Positions 17,249 to 27,094 are shown, counted from the first letter of the stretch. The stretch is 64,000 bases of DNA from Bog-756 sp963812525 (GCA_963812525.1 CAWEVL010000013.1:55881-119880), one strand, 5' to 3'. Program-made: numbers and translations. Notes: a model not told the origin generated them from the sequence alone.

Positions 17249-17541
17249 GGATTCACCTTGCTTCAGGCGGCTGCCGCCAGGCAACCGATCGGATGAATGG
17301 ACGTGTGTTCGGGTCCCTCTCCCCTCGGTGCCAAAGGTAACGCGGACGGATGCGCCGCGCATCCCCCGGTGGAGGCCGCCCGCCCCCCGAGCTGCCTTCC
17401 CCTCTGCTCATCGGGCCGGGGACCGGGCCCGCACCGGTCGGTAGAATCGGTGGCGGCAGTTCCGCCGGCGGAGGAGTGGCCTTGAGGACGTTTGCTCGGC
17501 TCCGGGGCTACGGCGCACGGGTGTGGCGGCAGGAGGTGCAC

Positions 17542-17980
17542 ATGCTCAAGCGGGTGTTCGTGGCCATCGATCAGCGTGAATCCCGCCAATCCGTGGTGGA
17601 GTTCGCCGCTCGTCTGGCCACCGAGACCGTCGCCGCCGTGCAGGTGTTCCATGGGATCGAGTTCGCCGGCCGGGGCTGCAGCGCACCACTCGAGCCCCGG
17701 GACGAAGCGGAGCTGATGGTGGAGGAGTCGGTCTTCGACCTGCGTATGTCCGGTGTGGGGGCCGCGGGTCAGGTGCGGGCATGTGTCCGGCAGGATGTCG
17801 GGAAGGTGATCGTGGCCGAGGCCACACGGTGGGAAGCCGACGTGATCGTCGTGGGCGGTCGGCGGGGCCGGGGCGCGGTCGGCTGCTGGGGCACGGTGTG
17901 CGCGAGCGGGTGATGCGCCGATCCCCGTTGCCGGTCGTGGTGGCACCGTCGCCGCCACCGGTGCGGGATCGAAGGCGGAG
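17542..17980 (+). CDS. Universal stress protein (UspA), frameshifted near the C-terminus
   Basis: Starts MLKRVFVAIDQRESRQSVVEFAARLA, the first beta-alpha unit of UspA, at ATG 17542 behind a near-perfect AGGAGGTG. It continues to ADVIVVGGRRGRG, the ATP-binding G-x2-G-x9-G region. The expected ...LLGHGVRERVMRRSPLPVVVAP strand is in another frame, so a single-base indel lies at about 17875. The exact end is not clear because the shifted frame runs on into the opposite-strand gene. It is divergent from the APC permease; such stress proteins often accompany permeases. Confidence 0.75.
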
Positions 17981-18038
17981 GAAGCCCGGGCGAGGACGCA
18001 TAGCGTCACGGTCCGGCCGGCGCCAGCGAGGAGATCGC

Positions 18039-18413
18039 TCAGTACCGGCGTTGGTCGCTGAGGACGGCGAACGTGGTGGCGATCATGCCGATGAGCCCCT
18101 CGATCTCCTGATTGATGACCTTCAGGTTCGGACTGCTGGGGTGGGCGGCCTCAAGTTCGAACAGCCGGGCCAGGACGCGGGTGGACCGAAGGGTGCGACG
18201 GAGTCGATCGTCGATCTGGGCGAGCGGGCACTGGTGCTCGGCCAACCACAGGCGGGCGTCACGGGCCGAGCAGCCCAGCTGATCACTGGCGGCGAGGAGT
18301 GCTGTCGGGCCGTTGCCGGCCGCTCGCTCCGCCGCGGACAACGTGGCCAACATCCGCTGGAATATCGGGGAAACGTCCGCTTCCCACTGGTCGATCTCCT
18401 CGAATCGGGTCAC
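18039..18413 (-). CDS. Hypothetical alpha-helical protein
   Basis: 124 residues from GTG 18413 with GGGAAG upstream. The sequence is all-helical and charged (FEEIDQWEADVSPIFQRMLATLSAAERAAG ... SARDARLWLAEHQCPLAQIDDRLRRTLRSTRVLARLFELEAAH ... IEGLIGMIATTFAVL). No family is recognised and it has no signal peptide or membrane segment. Codon bias supports a real gene. Confidence 0.55.
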   Translation of the reverse strand: MTRFEEIDQWEADVSPIFQRMLATLSAAERAAGNGPTALLAASDQLGCSARDARLWLAEHQCPLAQIDDRLRRTLRSTRVLARLFELEAAHPSSPNLKVINQEIEGLIGMIATTFAVLSDQRRY

Positions 18414-18543
18414 TTGATCCGCTTCCCTTCGGTCAAGCCCCCAGGAGAAGTTAGGCCGTACGGTTGCTGCCGTCTAGGGGAAATTTGCAACTCAGGGTAG
18501 TAAAGGCCCAGCTCAGCCGGGCCCGCCACGCCTGGCTCAAGTT

Positions 18544-18558
18544 CGCCGAATTTCGGCG
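18544..18558. promoter_or_regulatory. 15-bp palindrome upstream of hydrolase
   Basis: CGCCGAA-T-TTCGGCG: 7-bp perfect arms around one central T. It lies 39 bases before the hydrolase ATG, in the usual place for an operator overlapping a promoter. The bound protein is unknown. Confidence 0.4.
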
Positions 18559-18597
18559 CCGAGCCTGCTCATTTGGCCAGGTGGCTACCCTGACCCC

Positions 18598-19331
18598 ATG
18601 TTCGTCCTGGTTCACGGCGTGCCGGAGACCGCCGAGCTCTGGAGGAAGGTGCAGGCGCTCCTCGGAGGGGAGTCGGTGGCGTTGGAGCTGCCCGGCTTCG
18701 GTGTACCCCGGCCGGCCGGCTTCGGGGCCACCAAGGACGAGTACGTGGACTGGCTGGTCGGCGAGCTCGACCGTCTCGACGGCCCCATCGATCTCATCGG
18801 CCACGACTGGGGAGCCGGTCTGACCTACCGGGTGGCGGAGGCCCATGGCGACCGAATCCACGCCTGGTCGGCCGACGTGGCCAATGTCATGCACGCCGAC
18901 TACGTGTGGCACGACGTCGCCCAGATCTGGCAGACACCCGGCCACGGGGAGGCGTTCTTCCAGGCCCAGCTGGCTTCACCTCCCGAGGACCAGGTCCAGA
19001 TCTTCGAGGCCTTCGGTGTCCCGCACGACGATGCAGTCGAACTGGCGCAGTGGCCCGACGAGACGATGGGTGCATGCATTCTCGACCTCTACCGGTCGGC
19101 CACCCCCAACCCGGCGGCCGACTGGGGTGTCGGGGGGGGCCAACCGCGGCACCGGGGCTCGTGCTCTGCCCGACCGAGGATCCCTTCGGGGACGAGACGC
19201 TGTCCGGTCAGGTGGCCGAGGCCCTGGGCGCCCGTCACGAGCGGCTGGACGGCGCCGGCCACTGGTGGCCCCTGCAGGCGCCCGAGGCTGCCGCCGCACT
19301 GCTCAACGACTTCTTCTCGTCGATCGACTGA
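18598..19331 (+). CDS. Alpha/beta hydrolase, epoxide-hydrolase/haloalkane-dehalogenase type (one frameshift)
   Basis: A short protein of about 245 residues. VLVHGVPETAELW is the oxyanion strand and LIGHDWGAGLTY has Asp70 as the nucleophile (H-D-W-G-A, as in epoxide hydrolases and dehalogenases, rather than Ser). CPTEDPFGD and GAGHWWPLQAP give the acid and the catalytic His. The acid and His are in a different frame from the start. The shift coincides with a run of eight G at about 19132-19139 and the total length is 2 mod 3, so one base is missing. Substrate is unknown. Confidence 0.8.
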
Positions 19332-19462
19332 CGGGGGACGTCGTCTGCCGCGCCCCGGGTCGCTCCGGGCCACCGTGGTCGTCGCTCGTCAGGATGGCGA
19401 GGTGGGTCCGGCTGGTCCCCGGTCCGCTGCGGCTCGCCGGTCGACCAACGGTGTCCAGCGGC

Positions 19463-19891
19463 TCAGGCGGGGAGTCGGTGGATGCGCAGCTGGACCCGGC
19501 GCATCTGCGAGCGCAGGGTGAGCCCGCGGAGCGTGTAGTAGTCGATGCCCAGATAGGCCATCACGGCCTCGTCGTAGAGTGCACCCGGATCGCTACGGTC
19601 GAGTGCCCAGTCGATGAACTGCTCCGAGGTGGTGCCGACGGCCGCGGCGGCCTGGGGCACCGAGTGGCCTTGTTCGGTGAGTGACCGGGTCAGCGCTTCG
19701 CCGAGGGTCTGGAGCCGCTCGGGAATCGGCCCGGAGGCACGTGGTCGAGGCGGCGCCACATGGGCCTCGGGCTCGAATCCGTCGATGTGGTGCCGGGCCC
19801 ATTCGTCGTACTGCGGGGCCCGGTTCCGGGACGGACCCCGACGGGCGGCCACGCCCGACTCCCACCAGATGATCCTCTTCCGACGCTTCAT
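19463..19891 (-). CDS. Hypothetical actinobacterial protein with HTH-like core
   Basis: 142 residues from ATG 19891. The N-terminus is basic (MKRRKRIIWWESG), then a Pro-rich linker. The segment ERLQTLGEALTRSLTEQGHSVPQAAAAVGTTSEQFIDWAL has the spacing of a helix-turn-helix. The C-terminus ends YLGIDYYTLRGLTLRSQMRRVQLRIHRL. The family is not recognised; a DNA-binding role is possible. Confidence 0.6.
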   Translation of the reverse strand: MKRRKRIIWWESGVAARRGPSRNRAPQYDEWARHHIDGFEPEAHVAPPRPRASGPIPERLQTLGEALTRSLTEQGHSVPQAAAAVGTTSEQFIDWALDRSDPGALYDEAVMAYLGIDYYTLRGLTLRSQMRRVQLRIHRLPA

Positions 19892-20252
19892 CGCTGCCCC
19901 CCGTCTTCTGCCCCCCCGAGGCCGTCCTGAGTTTCCGCATCAGCAGTGGCCACAGAGTCGCCCGCTCGGACGTACCGCGAGCAGCCATCTCAGTCAGTGT
20001 GGAGGGCCGTGTCAATGTGGCGCCCGCGTTGCGCCCCGGTTTTGCACCGGCTGTGACGGATCCGTCACGCGGCGTGCACGAGTGAGCGCCGACCGCCCCC
20101 ACTCTCGCTACTGGGAGCTCCGGTAGGGGTACCGACCCAACTGGGAGTGCCAGTCTCTGCAGACGTCCGGGCAGCGTGCGGCGTCGGGCGTCGACCGGGG
20201 ACCAAGCGGGCGGGACCTTGCCTCCGGCGAGCCTGCTCAGGTAGGAAGTCCC
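19892..20252. other. Intergenic region with a 16-bp palindrome
   Basis: No reading frame here is convincing. Besides the palindrome at 20053-20068 there are two copies of ACTGGGAG (from 20110 and 20140). AGGAAG immediately before 20253 serves the next gene. Confidence 0.45.
20053..20068. promoter_or_regulatory. Perfect 16-bp palindrome GTGACGGATCCGTCAC
   Basis: An exact inverted repeat without spacer, about 160 bases upstream of the minus-strand gene start at 19891 and 185 bases upstream of the plus-strand gene at 20253. An operator is the simplest reading. Confidence 0.4.
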
Positions 20253-20456
20253 ATGGGAGAACGGAGCCGTGCGACCGACGAGCGCTGTCGGTGGGAGTTG
20301 TTCGCCTCGGGTGAATGGCACCGATGCAACAAGGCGCGGCGCCACGAGGGTGCCCACCAGCTCGGCGGTGTGACCATCGGCAGGCGCGCCATCGTCCGAC
20401 TCCGGATGCAACGCAATCCCACCGTCAGACGAACGAGGGCCCGGCTCGAGGGGTGA
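20253..20456 (+). CDS. Small Cys/His protein (possible zinc-binding)
   Basis: 67 residues; AGGAAG lies 7 bases before the ATG. It contains C-x12-C-x5-H-x3-H (ERCRWELFASGEWHRCNKARRHEGAH), a spacing suited to one zinc ion, followed by a basic tail rich in Arg. The combination of a single zinc knuckle and a basic tail suggests nucleic-acid binding, but no family is recognised. Confidence 0.5.
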   Translation: MGERSRATDERCRWELFASGEWHRCNKARRHEGAHQLGGVTIGRRAIVRLRMQRNPTVRRTRARLEG

Positions 20457-20682
20457 TCAGCGGGCAGGCTCGGAGATCGGCTCGGATCCGTCCCGGCCGC
20501 TCGGTTGCTCTGGTGGTTTCGGCAGCGTGTCCGAAGCCAACGGTGGTCCTGGATTCGGAGCGTCCCCTCGCTTGACCGTGAGGCCAGGAGGGATTGCCTC
20601 GCCGCCTCGTCGGACGAAGAGGCCGTTCCGATGAGTGGAGGGAGGTGGCTGGCCTCGCCCGGCGGAGTGAGGACCGGAAGCG

Positions 20683-21513
20683 TCAGGGCGACCGAGGCAC
20701 CGCCCCATCAGGATCGTTGAGGACGTCCATCCCCGAGCGGGCCGGGTTCTCCGGTCTGGTCACTACGCCGTCCATGATCGGTACGGCAAGTACCTCTTCG
20801 ATGCACGCTCTGTGCCCGGCCAGGTAGCTCCAGTTGAAATCGGTATCGGTGCACAGGCACCAGGCGCGGTCGTCAGGCCACCAGTAGCTCGGGTCATTGG
20901 AGAAGTGGACGTACGAGTCGAGCGGCCCCCGCAGGAGGTAGAAGTCCCGCATCGCGTGGCTGACCTTCGGAACCCTGGGGTTGAACACCTGGTCGTTGAG
21001 GTCTCCGAAGCCATCCCAGAGCAAGAACCACCCGTGCTCCGAGGCAGTATGACGGGCGACGATCGGCAGCAGCGCGGCAAACTGCTCCGGACTCAGGTTC
21101 CGGGCGCACTGGAGACCATCCAGGCCTGCTCCGGTGGACGACCCGCTGATCGTCTCCTGTTCCATGAGGGCGTGGGGAGTCTTGGCGTTGGCCCGGGCCA
21201 GGTCGGTCCAACGTACAGGCCGCTCGTACCACTCACCCTCATCGAGACCTGACTGGATGAACGGAAAGAAGATACGGGCGTACGCTTCATACCCCTGCGG
21301 AGCCGTCATCCAGACTTCAAACGATCCAGGGACGAGCAGGGGCTCCAGCCACTGTGCAGGCGTCAGATCGGTCTCCATGGTGAGACCTGCGTATCGAGTC
21401 GGGTTCCAGGCGTGTTGGTCGTACCACTCCGAGTACTCGTCATCTGACGTCGTCGTGCCCAGCGGAAGCAGGGGAGCGAAACTCCGGCTGCGTCGAGGCG
21501 GGTGGAATCGCAC
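20683..21513 (-). CDS. Conserved hypothetical protein
   Basis: 276 residues, soluble, with an Arg-rich start and many Trp. Most distinctive is the C-terminal part: DFYLLRGPLDSYVHF, PSYWWPDDRAWCLCTDTDFNWSYLAGHRACIEEVLAVP. This resembles an unnamed actinobacterial family I have seen only as hypothetical proteins. The earlier part has a domain of its own (YEAYARIFFPFIQSG...WTDLARANAKTPHALMEQETI). No catalytic motif is evident. Function unknown. Confidence 0.7.
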   Translation of the reverse strand: MRFHPPRRSRSFAPLLPLGTTTSDDEYSEWYDQHAWNPTRYAGLTMETDLTPAQWLEPLLVPGSFEVWMTAPQGYEAYARIFFPFIQSGLDEGEWYERPVRWTDLARANAKTPHALMEQETISGSSTGAGLDGLQCARNLSPEQFAALLPIVARHTASEHGWFLLWDGFGDLNDQVFNPRVPKVSHAMRDFYLLRGPLDSYVHFSNDPSYWWPDDRAWCLCTDTDFNWSYLAGHRACIEEVLAVPIMDGVVTRPENPARSGMDVLNDPDGAVPRSP

Positions 21514-21562
21514 CGCTTGAGGCTATCGCTGCTGCGGACGCCCCCCACGGGATGCCCACTGG

Positions 21563-22267
21563 TCACAGGCTGTTCAGTCCGAGATCTCCCTGGACGGCGA
21601 TCGCCTCCATCAGGTCCGGGCCGTCATTGCGCACATTGCCCACGCCCTTCCCGACAGGGTGGTGGACGAGCGTGCCCTCCGTCGTGGGCACCAGGAGCGT
21701 CTCGAGTTCACTCGGGTTGGTGACACCGGGGTCTAGCCAGTGATCCCACGCCCCCGGTTCGAGCACCACGGGCTGCCGGTTGTGGATGGGCATGTCCGGT
21801 CCCGCCACGGTGGTGATGATCGTGGCGGTGTTCAGCTCGGCGCCGTCATGGCCACGCCACCACTCTCGTAGCCCGGCGAAGACAACGGGTTGGCCGTCGG
21901 CTCGTCGGAAGGCATAGGGCTGCTTTTCCTTGGGTCCAAGCGTGGCCCATTCGTAGAAGGCGTCGACGGGCACCAGGATTCGTCCCTTCCTGAACGCCGT
22001 TCGGAACGTGGGCTTGGTGGCCACGGTCTCCGCCCGGGCGTTGAAGGTGCCCTTCATGTCGGGTGATCTGGACCAACTCGGGACGAGGCCCCAGCGATAG
22101 GACCGGAGGGTGCGCTCCCCATGGCGTTCGGAACCACCCAGGATGCTGTCCGTCGGAGCCACGTTCCACGCCGGCTTCCACTCGGTGAGCAGCTCCGGGT
22201 CGACGCCGGCGTCGAGGAGCCGGGCCAGGTGATCCGGGTCGTCGTAGAGGGCGATTCTCCCGCACAT
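21563..22267 (-). CDS. SOS response-associated peptidase (SRAP/HMCES, YedK-like)
   Basis: Forms a covalent thiazolidine link with abasic sites in single-stranded DNA to protect them. The protein must start at ATG 22267 because Cys2 (M-C-G-R-I) is the catalytic residue exposed after Met removal. Other conserved elements are WNVAPTDS, YRWGLVPSW, FNARAET (catalytic Asn and the DNA-contact Arg), VPVDAFYEW and the late MPIHNRQPVVLEP His. The length of 234 residues is normal for the family. Confidence 0.93.
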   Translation of the reverse strand: MCGRIALYDDPDHLARLLDAGVDPELLTEWKPAWNVAPTDSILGGSERHGERTLRSYRWGLVPSWSRSPDMKGTFNARAETVATKPTFRTAFRKGRILVPVDAFYEWATLGPKEKQPYAFRRADGQPVVFAGLREWWRGHDGAELNTATIITTVAGPDMPIHNRQPVVLEPGAWDHWLDPGVTNPSELETLLVPTTEGTLVHHPVGKGVGNVRNDGPDLMEAIAVQGDLGLNSL

Positions 22268-22407
22268 GATGGGGAGCCTAGGGTCTGGTGGGTCGCGCCC
22301 TGGGCGCCAACCGTGCGTCGGGGGACATGTCGAGGCCATCGTGCTTGCCCGTCTCTCGAACGGCACGGATCCTCCATACCCATCGTCGCAGTTCAGCCGG
22401 GCAATGG

Positions 22408-22433
22408 CGGTGAGCCGGCCTGCAGGCGGGATT
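22408..22433. repeat. Distal 26-bp copy of the rnpB 3' end (att-like)
   Basis: The sequence CGG-TGAGCCGGCCTG-c-AGGCGGGATT matches 25138-25163, the 3'-terminal stem of the RNase P RNA gene, with one mismatch in 26. The similarity stops at both ends. Confidence 0.75.
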
Positions 22434-22972
22434 CAACCAGGCAACGTCGTTGAGGGGCGTTGCGTGGTATCGAAAGGCGCTGACCAGGGGAAATAGGGGA
22501 GCGCTCGCCTCCCAGACGGGACGATTGCGGCGAGTTAGCAGGGACATAGTCGGGATGTTTCGACGGGCTCAGCCCGTCGCGGTTCGGGGAATTCTCGGGC
22601 TGCCAGGCGGCCTCCGCCGGACTGTATACGGACTGTATTTTGCGTCCTGCCCTGGTCCGATTGTCCAGCTCGCCCACGATGCCGAGGCCTTGACTGACAC
22701 AGTCGACGGTGCCGCTCCGACGGGTAGCGATTTCCTCGTTGCACAGGGCCCAGCGGTGACTTCGACAAGCCAGGGATCGCTGGCCCGCCAGTGAGGTTCA
22801 GAGTGGTAAACGTCGAGGTCACCACCACGCAGATGCGGGCGATTCTTACCGCCGAGGGCGTGTTCACGGACATTGCGGAAGTCGACCTAGAGGCTCTCCA
22901 GATGCTTTGGATGGCCCGTCAATCTCCCGAGTACAAGCGCCGACTGGCACAGCCCCGCCCTACCCTGGCCGG
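22434..22972. other. Non-coding stretch inside the rnpB-bounded segment
   Basis: About 540 bases in which no frame on either strand shows the strong third-position G/C of real genes. It holds the hairpin at 22561-22579 and TATACGGACTGTATTTT near 22625, which could be promoter-like. Confidence 0.4.
22561..22579. repeat. Short perfect hairpin (REP-like)
   Basis: CGACGGGC-TCA-GCCCGTCG, 8-bp arms with a three-base loop, preceded by TTT. It resembles intergenic REP-type hairpins. No T-run makes it a classical terminator. Confidence 0.45.
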
Positions 22973-23237
22973 ATGGCTCAGCCGCGCGACTATGCCGAGG
23001 CCTTCTATCTCCAGTCAGAGTGCTGCTTCCGGCTGATCCACGTCGAGGACGGGACAGGGCATGCCCAGCACTGCCCGTACTTCACCGAGTGGCGGGCGGT
23101 TCCAGGACGGGGCCGGCAAGCGGTGGGCGGTCGAGTCCTGCGATGGGCACCGGGCCACCTGGACTCCGACCTGGACTCTGTCGAGCGCCTCACCGGATCG
23201 GCGCGACTCCGCTCAGAACTTTCCCTGGAGCCGCTGA
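22973..23237 (+). CDS. Small Cys/His-rich protein (one frameshift)
   Basis: Two frames join into about 87 residues: AQPRDYAEAFYLQSECCFRLIHVEDGTGHAQHCP, then, after a one-base shift near 23095, FQDGAGKRWAVESCDGHRA and a stop at 23235-23237. The C-C...H-x-x-H-C-P...C-x-x-H pattern suggests a metal site. I recall similar short proteins in actinobacterial accessory regions but no named family. Length is 1 mod 3, consistent with a single inserted base. Confidence 0.5.
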
Positions 23238-23634
23238 AACGGGCGAGGTGGACAGAGGGGATTCAAAACCGATTCCTTCCTCTTCCTTGGACAAAGTACA
23301 ACTGACGGAACTCCCGATGTGCTCCAGCACCCCTTCCAGTTCCCGCACACGGGCCTTGACCGTGAGCAGCTGTTCGTTCGCCACCTCCAGTTCTGCGACG
23401 AGTACGGTCCTTTTTTCGGCAAGACAAGCACACTCAGCGGTCGCGATTTCAAGCGCCTTGGCCAGCTGCGCGGTCACTCCGCTCAGCCGCTCCTCCTTTG
23501 GCTCCGCCTCGGGTTCTGGCTCCGGTTCTGCTTCTGCTGGTTCCACCACCAGCCGGGAGGATTGATCCATCCACAATTTTGTTAACCGTTCCCTCTTCCG
23601 GCTTCTTCTTGGCTACTGACTTCTTCCGTTTCAT
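23190..23634 (-). CDS. Lys-rich/coiled-coil hypothetical protein (one frameshift)
   Basis: It starts MKRKKSVAKKKPEEGTVNK at ATG 23634 behind GGAGGAG. A frame change in an A/T run near 23580 leads into DQSSRLVVEP, a run of Pro-Glu/Ala-Glu pairs, and a heptad-rich coiled coil (LAKALEIATAECACLAEKRTVLVAELEVANEQLLTVKARVRELEGVLEHI). Combined length is about 147 residues. The basic head, acidic linker and coiled coil are clear; function is not. It overlaps the previous gene's end by about 48 bases (convergent). Confidence 0.55.
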
Positions 23635-23847
23635 TTTCGATCTCCTCCGCCATGCCCGTCGGGCCCAGATCTTCGATTGTGAGGGACTCGGGAGGCGTTG
23701 GCCAGAGGAAACCTCGCTCGGTGGTCGCTCGACCACCGTCTCAGGATTGCCCGGGCCGGCAAACGCACACTGTCGTGTCCTGCGATGGTCACCGGGTTCC
23801 GATGCACCTCTTGCAGCGATGAGGCCGCCCTACACCTGGAACAAGGA

Positions 23848-24544
23848 TCAGGTCCCGAGCAGGGCGGCCAGGACCGTTTCGGTGTCGGAGAGATCTGGGA
23901 GGAGGAAGTCAGGGCTGAGGCCGCTGAGTGAACCCAGCCCTTCCCTGCCCGTGCCGACCAGAAGGCAGCGCACTCCTCCCGCCCTGGCACAGCGCAAGTC
24001 GTTGGCGGTTCACCGACGATCCATACCTCTGACGGCGAGTGCTCGTCTCGGAGCCGGGCGACGCGGTCGAGTGCAATAGGAACGAGATTGTCCCGATTCG
24101 CATGGTCGTCGCCGTAAGCGCCGACTGCAAAGTCGAAGAAACCGGCCAGGCCGAAAGTTTCAACCTTGACGAAGGCGTTGGCCCGGACGTTGCCGGTCAG
24201 GAGGGACTGGCGTACACCCCCAATAGCGTCGAGTCGCTCGAGCACATTGCGTACGCCAGGGTGCACCCGTCCGTCAGCCACCATTCGGCTTCGCCCTTGG
24301 GCCAGAAGGCCTTCTGCCGTGGCCAAGGCTTTTGGGACAAGTCCCGTGATGAGTCGGTCCGGTACTCCCGAGGCAGCCAAGATCTCTGCAATGATTTGGG
24401 GATCGGTCTTTCCCCCATGGAGACCTCCGGGACGGTGTCGAGCCCAGCCGCTTCGGCAGCTCCACCTTCGAGTGCTCGGCGTCCGATCACACCGGTGGTG
24501 ATCAGGGTTCCGTCGATATCCCAGAGGATGAGGCAGCGAGCCAT
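23848..24544 (-). CDS. HAD-superfamily hydrolase (two single-base deletions)
   Basis: Phosphatase-like HAD fold. Motif I is I-L-W-D-I-D-G-T-L (D-x-D), motif II is LLTGN, the conserved Lys lies in VKVETFGLAGFFDF, and motif III is VWIVG-D-T-A-N-D. The motif III aspartates appear only if a missing T is restored near 24015. A missing G near 24415 (GGGGG to GGGG) breaks the frame earlier. Both repairs give exactly 233 codons ending at 23848. The protein belongs to the phosphoglycolate-phosphatase-like group; substrate unknown. Confidence 0.75.
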
Positions 24545-24859
24545 GTTGACATACTGCCGCCATTCCTTCCCCGCACTGGACATGCCGATGGCGAGAAGAC
24601 TCAGACTGTTCCAGATCGGGTCGGGGGCGTTCTCGCCTGCCACCGACCGGCACATGCGGGATACTTCCAGAGCTGCGGTCGGAGCATTAGGGGGCACGGG
24701 ACCGTATGGCAGAACGGTAGTGCCGCCTTGGTAGTCAGCCACGATGCGGTCAACCGCTTGGTCCTTCCCATGCTCGATGAGCGGCTGGACGGCGTTGGCA
24801 GGCTGTGCAGGACACCAGGTGCTTTTAACGTCATAGAACGTCGCGGGAGTGTCTGATCG
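24545..24859 (-). other. Possible upstream coding extension, unrecognised
   Basis: The frame of the HAD hydrolase stays open upstream of its ATG and reads FYDVKSTWCPAQPANAVQPL and YQGGTTVLPYGPVPPNAPT. Parts look protein-like but match nothing I know. It could be a separate frameshifted gene or chance. Confidence 0.25.
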
Positions 24860-25060
24860 GTGCTCAGTGTCAACAACGCCCCGGCGGGGCACGATGCTGA
24901 TTGCGCACGCAGCAATCGAAGGCGGAGTCGAGCCCACCTGGGTGCCCTCAAGGCCCTCGACGAGCTCCCTGGGCGGGCTGACCTGGATGATCCGTTCGCC
25001 GAGCTGCTGGGCGAGCTCGGGACGCCCACGCTGGGGTCTGCCACCGAGGGTCGGCTGTAG
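24860..25060 (+). CDS. Possible C-terminal fragment of an unknown protein
   Basis: The last 45 residues (RAHLGALKALDELPGRADLDDPFAELLGELGTPTLGSATEGRL) have strong G/C at third positions and a helical, acidic character typical of real genes here. Upstream, no continuous partner frame is obvious. It ends 75 bases before the rnpB 3' end and may be a truncated gene at the element edge. Confidence 0.3.
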   Translation: MLSVNNAPAGHDADCARSNRRRSRAHLGALKALDELPGRADLDDPFAELLGELGTPTLGSATEGRL

Positions 25061-25135
25061 GGCGGCGTTCCGCCACAAGTTCGCCACAGGCGCCAGCCCT
25101 CGACCACCCCCCACCCCAGGTCAGAGGCATAAGTG

Positions 25136-25531
<396 letters not shown>

Positions 25532-25627
25532 CCCACCATCGTCCCACACCCGGCGAACCCCCCGCCCCCGCCCGGTGCCCTGGGACGGTCGGGGCCAACC
25601 GTCACGGCGTGCATCTAACCTGGCGCC

Positions 25628-27094
25628 GTGCCCCTCGAATCACCCGCTGACGCCCTTCTGGCCGACCACGCCGGTCCCGATGCGCTGTCCATCAGCGAGC
25701 TCTACCGACGGGTCGACCGGGCCGTCCGGGCCTCGTTCCCCGGGGAGCTCTGGATCACCGGGGAGATCCGTTCCTTGAAGGTCCTCCCCCGGGGGCACTG
25801 CTTCATCGACCTGGTCGACCCCACCAACGCCCGGGACAGTGGGGCGCCCACCCTCAATGTCAAGTGCTGGGCGACCAGGTGGCGGAGCGTCCGCGGCACC
25901 CTCGACGGCCTGGGCATCGTCCTCGATGCGGGCATGGTGGTACGGGCCCGCGGCGAGGTTCAGTTCTACAAGGCCCGCGGCACCATCGACTTCATCCTCT
26001 CCGAGCTGGACACCGACGCCCTCCTGGGCAAGGTGGCCGCCGAGCGGGCCCGGCTGATCAAGGCCCTGGTCGATGAGGGCCTGTTCGACCGGAACCGGCG
26101 CATCCCCGTACCTCGCCTCCCGCTCCGGATCGGACTGGTGGCCAGTCCCGGCACCGAGGGCTACGCCGACTTCATCGGGACAACTCGAGGCCTCGGGCCT
26201 GGCCTTCGCCGTCGAGGTCGTTCCCACCCAGGTACAGGGTCGCGGGGCGGCCAGGGCGGTGGCCTCGGCCGTCCGCCGGCTCCAGCCCCGACGGTGTGAC
26301 GTGCTCGTGGTGGTGCGGGGCGGTGGGTCCAAGGCCGACCTGGCCACGTTCGACTCCGAGCCGGTGGCCCGGGCCATCGCCAACTCCGACACTCCGGTCT
26401 GGACCGGAATCGGGCACACCGGCGACCAGTCGGTGGCCGACGAGGTGGCCAACCGCTCGTTCATCACCCCCACCGAGTGCGGTCAGGAGCTGACCCGCCT
26501 GGCCGGCGAGTACTGGGAGGGCGTGACCGAGGCCGGCGAGGCGGTCCGCCGTCTGGCCGGCGAGCAGCTGGTTCGATCGGAGCAGTCCCTCGACCGGCAC
26601 CGGCACCGGATGGTCACCGGTGCCCGGTCCCTGCTCGACCGTCACGCTGAGCGGCTGGTGCACCGGGCCCGCACCCTGCGAGGCTCGGCCCGGGGCCAGG
26701 TGGAGGCCCACGTGCGCCTCGTCGGGGCCCAGGGAGGCGTGCTGGCCCGGGCGTCGGTGCGTTCCCTCGATACCGGCCGCGTCGCCCTCGACCGACAGGC
26801 CGGCCGGTTGGCCTCCCTGCCCGACCGGCGACTGCATGCAGAGGAGCTCCGGGTGGCCCAGTGGCGGAGGCTGCTCGGGGCCTACGACTACCGCCGCCAG
26901 CTCCAACGGGGCTATTCGGTCACCCGGGATCGCCTCGGGCCGGGTGGTCCGCTCGGTCGGCTCAGCTCCCCCCGGGATCGCGGATGCACACCCGCCTGGC
27001 CGACGGCGAGGTGGTCTCCGTGGTCAGCCAGGACGGCACCGAGGTCACCGGCACGACACGGCACCACCACACCGACGACGAAGGGACGCAGTGA
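25628..27094 (+). CDS. xseA: Exodeoxyribonuclease VII large subunit (three frameshifts)
   Basis: Degrades single-stranded DNA with XseB. The N-terminal OB domain is clear (SISELYRRVDRAVRASFPGELWITGEIRSL), followed by the catalytic domain (RIGLVASPGTEGYADF; VVVRGGGSKADLATFDSEPVARAIANSDTPVWTGIGHTGDQSVAD). A long coiled coil and the terminal HTRLADGEVVSVVSQDGTE complete it. Frame changes near 26175, 26935 and 26972 are each consistent with one inserted base, and together restore a length divisible by three (488 residues). The gene is therefore likely intact in the organism. GTG start; its stop overlaps xseB. Confidence 0.88.

Noticed and set aside
18450..18600. A tRNA gene suggested by short stem-like pairs
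   Set aside because: No cloverleaf with a T-loop GTTCRANNC and matching acceptor stem can be drawn; no tRNA gene was found in the window.
22561..22579. Hairpin as an intrinsic terminator
   Set aside because: No T-tract on either strand and no gene ends next to it; described as a REP-like hairpin instead.
24197..25114. Single long minus-strand protein including the HAD hydrolase
   Set aside because: Only the part after ATG 24544 has HAD motifs, and the frame breaks within it; the upstream part matches nothing and is listed separately with low confidence.
22434..25135. A hidden integrase within the rnpB-bounded segment
   Set aside because: I looked in all frames for the tyrosine-recombinase R...H-x-x-R...Y pattern and for serine-recombinase motifs and saw none.
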